Assembly: GCA_964483245.1 (NCBI GenBank) | Contig: CAZABP010000012.1 | Span: forward strand, 31,782-95,781 | Length of the DNA: 64,000 bases | Source: CAZABP01 sp964483245 | Lineage (GTDB): Bacteria; Planctomycetota; UBA1135; UBA2386 | Direction: 5' to 3' | Part shown: piece by piece, positions 17,600 through 26,224 of the stretch | How positions within the stretch are numbered: position 1 is the stretch's first letter | Layout: the number at the start of each line of letters is the position of its first letter | The notes under the pieces: model-generated | What the model was told of the DNA's origin: nothing | Seen by the model: only the letters and a program-made list of their open reading frames with translations | Databases searched by the model: none | Position numbers and translations under genes: made by a program

Positions 17600-20500
17600 C
17601 CGGCTCCGGTGCTTCGGATTCGCTAGCGCGCTCGCCGGCGCGCTCGCGGCGCAACCGCAGGATCTCGATGCCACCGTCGACCGCTGGGTCGCCGGCGAGC
17701 TGCGCGCGCTGGCGGAGCTGCGCGCAGCACCAGAGGACGCGGTGGATGCGCTGCTGCGGGACCTGGAGCAGCACGTGCAGCGTGCCGACACGATCGCGGT
17801 TCGACGCATCGTCGATGCGCTGCAGGCGGTCGGCGCGCGCGACCGGCGCACATTGCGGGCTCTGCTGCGGTTGCTGGATTCGGGCAACCTCGCGACCCGT
17901 GCAGCGATCGTCGAGCTGCTGGCGGATCTCGCCCCGGATGCGGAGGACGCGGAGCCGCTGCGCGAGGCACTCGATCGGGCTCCGGCATGCAACTGGTCGG
18001 GGCGCTACTTCGCGATCGGCACGCGCCAGCAGGGCCCCCCGCTCACGTACGAACCCAAGCTCGTGAGCCGGATGCAGGTCCGTCTGCGACATGCAGAGCG
18101 GCAGCGGCCCCAGGAGCTGTCGGCGCTGTTCGAAACCGACGAGCTCGATGCTTGGGAGCTGGCCGCCGAACGCCTCGCGCACCACCCGACGCAGGCAATG
18201 GCCGCAATGCCGCAACTCGCGCGGCTGCTGCAGGTAGCCATCCCCACCAAGCTCCCGCAGTCTGTCACGAATCCGACCCTGGGACCGCACTGGACCGAGC
18301 TCTGCCGCGAGCGCCCGAGCGCGCCGCTCGCCGCAGCGCGCACGATCCTCGCCGTCGACCCGCGCGGGGAGCATGCGCTGTCAGCGCACGCGTGCCTGTT
18401 GCGGCACGGTCGTGACGACGAGAAGGCCGAGAGTCTGCTGGCGCTGCGCCTGCGCACGGATCCCGCGGAGGACGTGGTCCCCCTGCTCGAGCAGTTCTTC
18501 GAACTCCAGGTCCACCCGGGCACACCGGTCAGCCGGGATCTGCGGATCGAGGCCCTCGTGACCCTGGCGACGCTCGGCCCGCCAGGCCGTGCCTGCCGGC
18601 CGGCACTGCGCCGGCTCGCGGCTGGCGACGACCGCGAGCTCGCGAACGTCGTGCAATCGACGCTGCGCGCGCTCGCCGCGGAGCCGCGCGATCTGTCGGG
18701 CACCGTCGATCGCTGGGTGGCCGGTGAGCTGGGCGCGCTGGTGGAGCTGCGCGCCGAATCCGAGGCAGCCGTCAGTGCCCTGCTGTCCGATCTGGAGGAG
18801 CGCGTGCTGCGCCACGAGTTCGTTGCCGTCCGACGGGACCTGGATGCGCTCGAAGCAATCGCGACGTGGCGCACGGCGAGCGTGCGCCAATTGCTGCGGA
18901 TCGCCGGCATGGGTTCGATCGAGTCGCGGCGTGAAGTGGCACACCTCCTGGTCACCGCGCTGACGGACATCGACATGCCGACCCCGCTTGCCGACGCGCG
19001 GGGCGAGCGCGGCGACGGCAACGACGGTGGCTGGCTCGCGACACTGACCGCACAGCAACCGCTGGAGCCCGGGCTGACCCTCGGTGGACGCCTGGCGACG
19101 CGCCAGCGGCTGCGCGAATCGCGTGAGCTGACCACGCTGCTCGCGCTGGTCGGAGATGACGACCCGGACGTCTGCGAGCTCGCCGCCGAGCGGCTTGCCG
19201 GGCACGGAGCACGCGCGATCGCCGCGATCCCACAACTCGCGCGGCTGCTCGAGCTGCCGACGGATCCTCATGCCGCGCTGCGAGGTTGGCAGGGCCGTGC
19301 CGACGGATGGCACTGGAGCAACCTGCCACGGCCGCGCCTGACCGCTCCGGTCGCCGCCGCCCGGGCGCTCCTCGCGATCGATCCGCACGGCACACACGCG
19401 CTCGCTGCGCATGCCTGCCTGCTGCGTCACGGGCGCGACGACGAGAAGGCTGCAAGTCTCGTGGCGCTGCGGCTGCGCAGCGATCCGGGCGAGCAGGCCG
19501 TCGCGCTGCTGCGCCCATTCCTCGAACTGCACACCGCTCGCGGGGCCGCGGTCGGCCGGGACCTCCGTCGCGAAGCCCTCGTGACGTTGGCGACGATCGG
19601 GCCGGCTGCGCGTGCCTGCGAGCATGAAGTGCGTGCGCTCGCCGGCAGCGATGACCCACAGCTCGCGAACGTCGCACGGTCGACGCTCCGCGCGATCGAG
19701 GCACAGGTGAGCGAGCCTGCCGCCCTCGTCGCCCGCTGGGTTTCCGGCGAACTGCGCGCCCTCGCGGAACTGAGCGCCGCGCCGGCAGCCGCGACGGCCG
19801 CGCTGCTCCGTGATCTGGAGCGACGCGTCGAACAGGGGGACGTGCTCGCCGTCCAGCGCGACCTGGATGCCCTCGAAGCAGTCGCCAGCTGGACGCCGGA
19901 CGTGGTCTCCCGCCTGCAGGAGTTGGCCGGGACCGGCTCACGCGCGGTCCGCATCCGGATCGCGCATCTGTTCGGCACGGCGGTCTCGGAGCTCGAGCAG
20001 CCGCCTCGTGCCGCGGACCTGCTGCCGTGGCGCGCCGGCGTCGTCGAGTCGTTCGAGGCGCGGCAGGGCGGCACCCTGCCACCCGCGATCAAGCAGCTGG
20101 TCTACGGACGCGTCTACGCGCGGCTCCGGCACAGCGCAGCGCGGGAACTGGCCGTGTTGCTCGAGCTCGCCAGCCACGGCGACATCGATATCCGCGAACT
20201 GGCCGCCGAGCGCCTCGCGCGGCACGGGGCGCAGGCGCTGCCGGCCGTCCCGCAGCTCGCGAGGATCCTGAGCCTGTCCGAGTTCGCGCCGATGGGGAGC
20301 GGCGGTGCGAGCGGCAGCGATCACTGGAGCGATCTGCCACGCCACGCGATGACCGCTCCGCTCGCCGCGGCACGGGCGCTGCTCGCGGTCGATCCGGATG
20401 GGGAACACTCCTTTGCCGCGCACGCGTACGTGCTGCAACAGGGGCGGGACGACGAGAAAGCGGCGAGCCTGGTGGCGTTGCGCCAGCGGGCAGATCCGCG

Positions 20501-20717
20501 CGAGAACGTGGTGACGCTGCTGCGTCCGTTCTTCGAGCTGCAGACGGCGCACGGGGCGACGATCATCCGGGACCTCCGCATCGAGGCCCTCGTGACCCTC
20601 GCGACGCTCGGGCCGGCGGCGCGCAGCTGCGAGGACGAGGTCCTCCAGCTCGTCGCCAGCGACGATCCCCAGCTCGCCAACGTCGCACGGTCGACGCTGC
20701 GCGCGATCACCCGCTGA
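17586..20717 (+). CDS. Triplicated alpha-helical (HEAT-like) repeat protein
   Basis: 1043 aa. A short hydrophobic N-terminus (FGFASALAGALAAQ) looks like a signal peptide, so export is likely. The remainder is three consecutive modules of about 340 aa, each opening with a RWVxGELxAL motif, passing through a xxHGRDDEKAxSL motif and ending in EALVTLATxGPxxRxC plus xLANVxxSTLRA. Helix spacing and periodic Leu/Ala fit HEAT/ARM-type solenoids. No enzyme motif is seen. The gene overlaps mfd by 14 bases, yet exported HEAT proteins have no obvious tie to Mfd, so the operon may be coincidental packing. Function unknown. Confidence 0.8.
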   Translation: MWNADRLRCFGFASALAGALAAQPQDLDATVDRWVAGELRALAELRAAPEDAVDALLRDLEQHVQRADTIAVRRIVDALQAVGARDRRTLRALLRLLDSGNLATRAAIVELLADLAPDAEDAEPLREALDRAPACNWSGRYFAIGTRQQGPPLTYEPKLVSRMQVRLRHAERQRPQELSALFETDELDAWELAAERLAHHPTQAMAAMPQLARLLQVAIPTKLPQSVTNPTLGPHWTELCRERPSAPLAAARTILAVDPRGEHALSAHACLLRHGRDDEKAESLLALRLRTDPAEDVVPLLEQFFELQVHPGTPVSRDLRIEALVTLATLGPPGRACRPALRRLAAGDDRELANVVQSTLRALAAEPRDLSGTVDRWVAGELGALVELRAESEAAVSALLSDLEERVLRHEFVAVRRDLDALEAIATWRTASVRQLLRIAGMGSIESRREVAHLLVTALTDIDMPTPLADARGERGDGNDGGWLATLTAQQPLEPGLTLGGRLATRQRLRESRELTTLLALVGDDDPDVCELAAERLAGHGARAIAAIPQLARLLELPTDPHAALRGWQGRADGWHWSNLPRPRLTAPVAAARALLAIDPHGTHALAAHACLLRHGRDDEKAASLVALRLRSDPGEQAVALLRPFLELHTARGAAVGRDLRREALVTLATIGPAARACEHEVRALAGSDDPQLANVARSTLRAIEAQVSEPAALVARWVSGELRALAELSAAPAAATAALLRDLERRVEQGDVLAVQRDLDALEAVASWTPDVVSRLQELAGTGSRAVRIRIAHLFGTAVSELEQPPRAADLLPWRAGVVESFEARQGGTLPPAIKQLVYGRVYARLRHSAARELAVLLELASHGDIDIRELAAERLARHGAQALPAVPQLARILSLSEFAPMGSGGASGSDHWSDLPRHAMTAPLAAARALLAVDPDGEHSFAAHAYVLQQGRDDEKAASLVALRQRADPRENVVTLLRPFFELQTAHGATIIRDLRIEALVTLATLGPAARSCEDEVLQLVASDDPQLANVARSTLRAITR
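17664..20717 (+). repeat. Three intragenic tandem modules of about 1.02 kb
   Basis: The coding sequence of the HEAT-like protein contains three diverged copies of one module, beginning near 17664, 18690 and 19710. The RWVxGEL motif recurs near 17676, 18706 and 19732 (spacing about 1030 and 1025 bases). Modules two and three look closer to each other in their 3' halves. This indicates two rounds of in-frame tandem duplication. Confidence 0.75.
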
Positions 20718-20719
20718 GC

Positions 20720-20749
20720 TTGCGCGCCGGGCCCGGCCCGGCGTACCCT
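20720..20749 (+). promoter_or_regulatory. Candidate promoter for a leaderless mRNA
   Basis: TACCCT at 20744-20749 resembles a -10 element, with TTGCGC at 20720-20725 about 18 bases upstream. The start codon at 20757 lies only 7 bases past the -10 box and no Shine-Dalgarno is present, so transcription would begin at or next to the ATG. The overlap with a hairpin makes this tentative. Confidence 0.3.
20725..20743. terminator. GC-rich hairpin after the HEAT-like gene
   Basis: An 8-bp perfect stem (CGCCGGGC with GCCCGGCG) around a 3-base loop starts 8 bases after the stop. No T-tract follows. It abuts the putative promoter of the next gene, so it could end the rnc-mfd operon transcript. Confidence 0.4.
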
Positions 20750-20756
20750 GCGCGGC

Positions 20757-21782
20757 ATGCTGCGTGCCTGGATCCTGACCCTGTGCCTGCCGGCGGTCGG
20801 TCTCGCGCAGGAACCGCGTCTCGACCAGCAGCCGGTGCGCCGCAAGTTCGACGGCGTCGCGGCGCTGATCGGCGACGTGGCGATCCTCCGCAGCCAGATC
20901 GAGCGCGAAGTGGACGCGCGCGTCGCGGGTCTCGAAGCGGCCGGTGAACAGGTCACGCCGGAGATGCGCGAAGGGTTCTACCGCAGCGCCGCGCGCGAGC
21001 TCGGCCGGGATGCGATCCTGGCGCAGGGGACGAATGCGCTCGGCGGCGCCTCGCGAGAGATGCTCGAGCAGGAGATGCAGCGGCGGCTGCGCGAGTATCA
21101 ACAGGAGCAGATCCAGAAGTTCGGCAGCTTCAGCGAGTACGCGCGCCAGCTCGAGATGCTCGGCCGGACATGGGACAACGTCGCCGAGGAGCAGCGCACG
21201 CAGCAGCTCGCGTTGATCCACCAGCAGCAGGAGTTCGCGCGCCGCTTCCGCAACCAATTCACGCTGGCGATCACGCCGAGCCAGATCCGCGACTACTACG
21301 AGAAGCACATCGAGGAGTTCGTCCGCAGCGGCTCGGCGGACGTCGACATGATGACGATCCAGCCGGGCAGCGATTCGTCGACGCTCGAGGCGCGGGCGCG
21401 GGTCGCGGCGCAGGCATGGGCGGAGCCGGACGCGAAGGCGGATGCCGTCGCGAATGAATACGGCGGGCTCGTGACCCGCATGCCCGGCGTCCGCGACGTC
21501 GCGGACGACATCCGGCTGGCGTTCATCAAGGAGTTCGCGGAAACGGCGAAGGTCGGCGAGGTGTCGGTGCCACGGCGTTCGGCGACCGGGCGGGCCATGC
21601 TGATCCTGAAGCTCGTGGCCCGCAACGATGGCCGGAGCGACGAGCTGAGCGATCCGGAGGTCCAGCGGCGGATCGCCAACGTGCTGGCGCAAGAGCACAT
21701 CTATGCGATGAACGTCGCGCTGATCGCCCGCGGCGAGAAGGGGCTGAGCCTCTGGCCCGCCTCCCTGTTCGCGGCCCGCTGA
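20757..21782 (+). CDS. SurA-like periplasmic chaperone / peptidyl-prolyl isomerase family protein
   Basis: 341 aa with a clear signal peptide (MLRAWILTLCLPAVGLAQ). The mature protein starts with a SurA-type N-terminal segment (VAALIGDVAILRSQIEREV), a common hallmark of SurA/PrsA-like chaperones, followed by a long helical region and a C-terminal domain (about 190-320: SADVDMMTIQPG, then GEVSVPRRSATGRAMLILKLV) that resembles a degenerate parvulin domain. It probably helps fold or escort outer-membrane or secreted proteins in the periplasm. PPIase activity is doubtful because the parvulin motifs are weak. Transcribed alone. Confidence 0.75.
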   Translation: MLRAWILTLCLPAVGLAQEPRLDQQPVRRKFDGVAALIGDVAILRSQIEREVDARVAGLEAAGEQVTPEMREGFYRSAARELGRDAILAQGTNALGGASREMLEQEMQRRLREYQQEQIQKFGSFSEYARQLEMLGRTWDNVAEEQRTQQLALIHQQQEFARRFRNQFTLAITPSQIRDYYEKHIEEFVRSGSADVDMMTIQPGSDSSTLEARARVAAQAWAEPDAKADAVANEYGGLVTRMPGVRDVADDIRLAFIKEFAETAKVGEVSVPRRSATGRAMLILKLVARNDGRSDELSDPEVQRRIANVLAQEHIYAMNVALIARGEKGLSLWPASLFAAR

Positions 21783-22098
21783 CGGGTCCACGGACCGCTG
21801 CGCCATGCGGCGCGCCGCAGCTCACGTCAGCGCCAGCGATCTCGGCCCGGGGCACGCCCCCGCCCCGTCCGGATCCGGCACTTCGGGCGCCCGGAACCCC
21901 GCGACCCGCCCTTCCCCGACCCACGGCCCGGCGCTACGTTCCCCCGCCTTCCTACCCCACCGGACCGGGTGCTGAACCGCCCCCGCCGCTCGGCCGTTCC
22001 AGGCCCCGGCGCAGACCCGTGAACCGCCGGTGGGGTCTCGCCCGCCACCCGATCCGACCAGCCGCACCGGCGCTGGACCGCACTGCCGAGAACCGTCG
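21783..22098. other. Intergenic region upstream of the first squalene-repeat gene
   Basis: 316 bases without a convincing reading frame. It is C-rich on the plus strand, holds short GC-rich inverted repeats just after the preceding stop, and presumably contains the promoter for the following gene. I see no recognisable regulatory element. Confidence 0.5.
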
Positions 22099-23616
22099 AT
22101 GAGCCTCGACCCGACCAAATTCCACGTCGAAACGCACGGCAACCCGCTGCTGGACAACGAGCCGACGTTCCAGGAGTTGATGGGCGATCAGATCAAGCAC
22201 GCCCCCTGGCTGCTGCTCTCGATCGTCCTGCACCTGATCGTGATCGGCATCTTCTGGATGCTGCCCGGCACGCCGCTCGAGGAGGAAGACCGGTCGTTGG
22301 TCATGAAGCCGCCGGAGGAGGAGAAGCCGCTCGAGGAGCCGCCGCCGCCCCCGCCGGAGCCGGAGAAGGAGGAGGTCAAGGAGGAGGTCGTTCTGCAGGA
22401 CATGGAGGTCGTCGAAGAGGTGACCGAGGTGTTCGAGGAGGTCTCCGACGTCAAGGAATCCGCATTCGACAGCAACGCCTGGAACTCTGCGATCGGCCTC
22501 GGTGGTGGCGCCGGTGGCAAGTTCGGCGGGCGTCGCGGTGGACGTGGCGGTCTCGCGGCCAAGGGCGGCCGCGCGACAGCCGCGGCGATCGAAGCCGGCC
22601 TCGAGTGGCTGAAGAACCACCAGGACGAGGACGGCAAGTGGGACGCCGACGAGTTCATGAAGCACGACGTCGAAGGCGCCCCCTGCGACGGTGCCGGCAA
22701 CGCGGTCCACGACGTCGGTCTGACCGGCCTCGCGCTGCTCGCGTTCCTCGGCGATGGCAGCACGCTGCGCTCCGGCCCGTACCGCGACGTCATCAAGAAG
22801 GGCGTCAACTGGCTGCGCAACCAGCAGGACCCGACGTCCGGCCTGTTCGGCACGAACGCGTCGCACGACTTCATCTACGACCACATCCTGGCCGCGTATG
22901 CGATGACCGAGGCCTATGGCCTCAGCGAGTCGAGCATTCTGCGCCCGTACGCGCAGAAGGGCCTCAACTACCTCGAGTACCACCGCAACCCGTACATGGT
23001 CTGGCGGTATCAGCCGCGCGACAACGACAACGACACGTCGGTCACCGGCTGGGGCGTGATGGTCTACAAGTCCGCGCAGGACTTCAAACTGCAGGTCAAC
23101 GAGCAGGCCTTCAAGAACATCGAGATCTGGTTCGACCAGGTCACCGATCCGGCGACCGGCAAGGCCGGCTACACCAAGCGCGGTGAGCCGTCCTCGCGGC
23201 ACCCTGGCGAACACGGCACGCGCTTCCCGGTCGACAAGGGTGAAGCGCTGACCGCCGCCGCGCTGCTCGGCCGCTTCTTCCTCGGCCAGGTCCCGAAGGA
23301 CAAGCCGATCATGTCCGCGGCCGCCAACACGATCCTGAGCAAGCCGCCGATCTGGGACGAGAAGACCGGCACGATCGACATGTACTACTGGTACTACGCG
23401 TCCTACGCGCTGTACCAGATGGGCGGCCGCCACTGGAAGGAATGGTCCGCCAAGCTGACCGACGCGATCGTCAAGCCGCAGCGCATGGACGGCAACTTCA
23501 AGGGATCCTGGGATCCGAAGGGTGCCTGGGGTGAGGACGGCGGCCGCGTCTACTCGACTGCGATCTGTGTGCTGACGCTCGAGGCGTATTACCGCTACAC
23601 GACGCTGATCCGGTAG
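22099..23616 (+). CDS. TonB-like anchor fused to squalene-cyclase/prenyltransferase-type repeats (copy 1)
   Basis: 505 aa. A short N-terminus (about 1-33) precedes one membrane helix (WLLLSIVLHLIVIGIFWML, about 34-52), then a Pro/Glu-rich stalk (EEPPPPPPEPEKEE, about 75-115) like the periplasmic linker of TonB. A Gly-rich hinge and an alpha-toroid region (about 160-505) follow, with repeats such as LEWLKNHQDEDGKW, NWLRNQQDPTSGLF and DGGRVYSTAICVLTLEAYYRY. Such QDxDGxW repeats define the squalene-hopene cyclase/prenyltransferase repeat superfamily, but the DxDD catalytic motif is not seen, so a binding or structural role is likely. The ATG at 22099 was chosen because it matches the start of the downstream paralogue. 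Confidence 0.85.
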   Translation: MSLDPTKFHVETHGNPLLDNEPTFQELMGDQIKHAPWLLLSIVLHLIVIGIFWMLPGTPLEEEDRSLVMKPPEEEKPLEEPPPPPPEPEKEEVKEEVVLQDMEVVEEVTEVFEEVSDVKESAFDSNAWNSAIGLGGGAGGKFGGRRGGRGGLAAKGGRATAAAIEAGLEWLKNHQDEDGKWDADEFMKHDVEGAPCDGAGNAVHDVGLTGLALLAFLGDGSTLRSGPYRDVIKKGVNWLRNQQDPTSGLFGTNASHDFIYDHILAAYAMTEAYGLSESSILRPYAQKGLNYLEYHRNPYMVWRYQPRDNDNDTSVTGWGVMVYKSAQDFKLQVNEQAFKNIEIWFDQVTDPATGKAGYTKRGEPSSRHPGEHGTRFPVDKGEALTAAALLGRFFLGQVPKDKPIMSAAANTILSKPPIWDEKTGTIDMYYWYYASYALYQMGGRHWKEWSAKLTDAIVKPQRMDGNFKGSWDPKGAWGEDGGRVYSTAICVLTLEAYYRYTTLIR

Positions 23617-23637
23617 CGGACAGACTCGAGCGCAGGA

Positions 23638-24000
23638 AGCGGGTTCGGGATCGGGTTCGGGTTCGGTCGGGCACGGGCTCCGGCGGGATCCGGATCCGTC
23701 GGGATCGGGCTGCGTCGGGATCGGGCTGCGTCGGGATCGGGATCGGGATCGGGATCGGGCCGGCCCCAGTGCGTGAGTGATCTCCGCGGACCCGTAGAGA
23801 ACGAGAGCTTGCCTAGGAGGCAGCCTGCACGCGCGGGGCGCCGCCGGATCCTTGCGGTCTCGTGAACCGCGCGCTCCCCCGCATTCCCGATCCCGATCCC
23901 GATCCCGATCCCGATCCCGATCCCGATCCCCTTCCCGTTGCCGACCGAACCCCATCCCGAACCCCATCCCGACCGAACCCGATCCCGAACCCAAACCCGC
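23638..24000. repeat. Hexamer-armed repeat element, copy 1
   Basis: Left arm (23638-23762): runs of GGGTTC then GGGATC hexamers. Core (about 23770-23887, 118 bases). Right arm (23883-24000): runs of CCCGAT then CCGAAC hexamers, the reverse complement of the left arm in mirrored order (GATC units next to the core, GTTC units outside). The core contains GACCCGTAGAGAACGAGAGC and a small hairpin TGCCT-AGG-AGGCA near 23810-23822. A homologous copy follows the next gene. Reading frames through the arms give meaningless DPDP or RDRD strings, so I do not treat them as coding. Confidence 0.8.
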
Positions 24001-24093
24001 TTTCACACCGCCTTCGCACGCGAACTCGGTTCTCCCTCTCCTCGTTCCCCTTCTCTGCCCCGAGTTCTCTCAGGTCCAGCAAAGGAGCCAACG

Positions 24094-25608
24094 ATGGCGC
24101 TCGATCCGATGCGCTTCCATGTCGAACAGCATGGGGCGATGCAGCAGCAGGAGGAGTCGTTCTCGGAGTTGTGCCGCGAGCGGTTGCGGCAGACGCCGTG
24201 GTTGGCGTTGTCGCTCGCTGTGCACGCGGTGGTGCTCGTGGTGTTCTGGCTGCTGCCGCCGCAGCAGGTCGTGCAGGAGCATGTGGCGGCGACGATGCAG
24301 CCGCACGAGGAGCCGGTGCTGCCGGATCCGATCCAGCAGATCGTCGACCCGAAGCCGCAGGATCCGGTCGTCGATCCGACGCTGACCGATGTTCCGCTCG
24401 ATACCAAGGTGCCGGAGCAGGACAGCGAGCTCGTCGAACTCGCGCAGCCGTCCGGGTCGCATGCGATCGATCCGGCCGCCTGGAATCACGCCGTCGGGCT
24501 CGGGGGTGGTGGGCCGCCGAGAGGCAAGTTGGGCGGCCGCGGGTCGCGGCGCGGGGCGCCAAGGCCGCACCAGGAAGCGATCGACCGGGCGTTGAATTGG
24601 TTGCGCCTGCACCAGGACGAGGACGGCAAATGGGACGCCGACGACTTCATGAAGCACGACCAGCAGGGGGCCGCCTGCGATGGCGCCGGCAATCCGGTGC
24701 ACGACGTCGGTGTGACTTCACTGGCCCTGCTGGCGTTCCTCGGCGACGGGCACGATCTGCGCCAGGGCAAGCACCGCGACGTCGTCAAGCGCGGCATCCA
24801 TTGGCTGCGCCAGCAGCAGGATCCGCAGAATGGCCTCATCGGCCCGGCCGCATCGCACGACTTCATCTACGACCACGTGATCGCGGCCTATGCGCTGTGC
24901 GAGGCCTACGGCCTCAGCGACGCTGCGATCCTGCGCCCGTACGCGCAGAAGGCCGTCGACTACCTCGAGTCGCACCGCAACCCATACATGGTCTGGCGCT
25001 ACCAGCCACGCGACGGCGACAACGACACCTCGGTCACGTCCTGGGCGATCATGGTCTACAAGTCGGCGCAGGACTTCGGCCTGCAGGTCAATGCGCAGGC
25101 GCTGCGCAACGCCGAGATCTGGCTCGACCAGGTCACCGATCCTGCGACCGGCCGCGCCGGCTACACCAAACGCGGCGAACCTTCCTCCCGCCATCCCGGC
25201 GACCACGGCATGCGCTTCCCTCCCAAGCACGGCGAAGCCATGACCGCCGCCGCCCTGATGAGCCGCTGCTTCCTCGGCCAACAGCCCAAGCACAAACCGA
25301 TCATGCAGGTCGCCGCCAACACCATCCTCGCCTGCCCTCCACGCTGGGACGAGGCCGCCGGCACCATCGATCACTACTACTGGTACTACGCCTCCTTCGC
25401 CCTCTACCAGATCGGCGGCGACACCTGGCACCAATGGTCGGCCAAGCTCGACGACGCCGTCCTCCGCCACCAGCGCGCCGACGGCAACTTCGCTGGGTCC
25501 TGGGATCCGAAGGGGGTGTGGGGCCAGGACGGCGGCCGCGTGTACTCCACGTCGCTGCTCGCGCTGACGCTGCAGGCGTATTACCGCTACACGAGGTTGA
25601 TCCGGTAG
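24094..25608 (+). CDS. TonB-like anchor fused to squalene-cyclase-type repeats (copy 2)
   Basis: 504 aa, a close paralogue of the protein encoded at 22099-23616. Same plan: N-terminal segment beginning MALDPMRFHVEQHG, membrane helix WLALSLAVHAVVLVVFWLL (about 37-55), a proline-rich stalk that here is less acidic (LPDPIQQIVDPKPQDPVVDP), Gly-rich hinge, then alpha-toroid repeats from about 160. The repeat region is highly conserved between copies while stalk and hinge have diverged. AAGGAG at 24082-24087 supports the ATG at 24094, 6 bases downstream. Family knowledge suggests a periplasm-facing, membrane-anchored binding protein; ligand unknown. Probably born by tandem duplication together with the downstream repeat element. 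Confidence 0.86.
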   Translation: MALDPMRFHVEQHGAMQQQEESFSELCRERLRQTPWLALSLAVHAVVLVVFWLLPPQQVVQEHVAATMQPHEEPVLPDPIQQIVDPKPQDPVVDPTLTDVPLDTKVPEQDSELVELAQPSGSHAIDPAAWNHAVGLGGGGPPRGKLGGRGSRRGAPRPHQEAIDRALNWLRLHQDEDGKWDADDFMKHDQQGAACDGAGNPVHDVGVTSLALLAFLGDGHDLRQGKHRDVVKRGIHWLRQQQDPQNGLIGPAASHDFIYDHVIAAYALCEAYGLSDAAILRPYAQKAVDYLESHRNPYMVWRYQPRDGDNDTSVTSWAIMVYKSAQDFGLQVNAQALRNAEIWLDQVTDPATGRAGYTKRGEPSSRHPGDHGMRFPPKHGEAMTAAALMSRCFLGQQPKHKPIMQVAANTILACPPRWDEAAGTIDHYYWYYASFALYQIGGDTWHQWSAKLDDAVLRHQRADGNFAGSWDPKGVWGQDGGRVYSTSLLALTLQAYYRYTRLIR

Positions 25609-25627
25609 GGCGAGGAGAGGGCCGTGT

Positions 25628-25943
25628 TCGCGTTGGGGTTCGGGTTCGGGTTCGGGTCCGAACGGGAGCGGGGGCGGAAGCGGGATCGGGTTCGGGTTCG
25701 GGTTCGGACCGTCCCAAACGCGTGAGCGACCTCTACGAACCCGTAGAGAACGAGAGCGTTCCTGGGAGGCGGTCTGCTACGCGCGGGTCGCCTCCAGACC
25801 TGTTCGGTCTCCTGCACCGCGCGCTTCCGCGCATTCCCAATCCCGAACCCCGTCCCGGTCCCGACCGAACCCGAACCCCAACCCGAGCCCGACCGAACCC
25901 CAACCCGAGCCCGACCGAACCCGAACCCGAACCCGAACCCGCG
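25628..25943. repeat. Hexamer-armed repeat element, copy 2
   Basis: Left arm (about 25628-25709) is made of GGGTTC hexamers with one GGGATC. The core (about 25720-25838) aligns with the copy-1 core at roughly 80% identity, including the invariant block ACCCGTAGAGAACGAGAGC. The right arm (25838-25940) is CCGAAC-rich, again the reverse complement of its own left arm. It abuts the rpsT stop codon. Core-to-core distance to copy 1 is about 1950 bases, close to the 1995 bases between the starts of the two paralogous genes. Confidence 0.8.
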
Positions 25944-26213
25944 CTACCCGCGCTTGGCCTTCGCCAAAGCCCTCATCACCCGCGACTTCCTCCGCGCAGC
26001 AGTGTTCTTGCCGATCACCTTCGCCTTCGCAGCCTTGTCGATCTGCGCGAGCGTGCGGGCAACGTCACCCTCGACCTTCTGCGCCTCGCCCGCCTCGGCC
26101 GCCGCGATCGTGCGCTTGACCGCAGTCTTCATGGCGCTGGCTTTCGCCTTGTTGCGCGTGCGGCGTTTCTCGTTCTGGCGGACTCGTTTGGCGGCTTGCT
26201 TGCTGTGCGTCAT
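25944..26213 (-). CDS. rpsT: 30S ribosomal protein S20
   Basis: 89 aa, highly basic, with the S20 pattern: SKQAAKRVRQNEKRRTRNKA near the N-terminus, then SAMKTAVKRTIAA and a Lys/Ala-rich C-terminus with KNTAARRKSRV. It binds 16S rRNA in the small subunit. AAGAGA just upstream of the ATG acts as ribosome site. It lies 11 bases after the TPR gene on the same strand, and its 3' end runs straight into the hexamer arm of the repeat element. Confidence 0.95.
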   Translation of the reverse strand: MTHSKQAAKRVRQNEKRRTRNKAKASAMKTAVKRTIAAAEAGEAQKVEGDVARTLAQIDKAAKAKVIGKNTAARRKSRVMRALAKAKRG

Positions 26214-26224
26214 GGTCTCTTGGC

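Noticed and set aside
23638..25943. CRISPR array or telomere-like repeat at the hexamer runs
   Set aside because: There are no spacers and unit length is 6; the arms are inverted about a conserved core, which neither CRISPRs nor telomeric repeats show.
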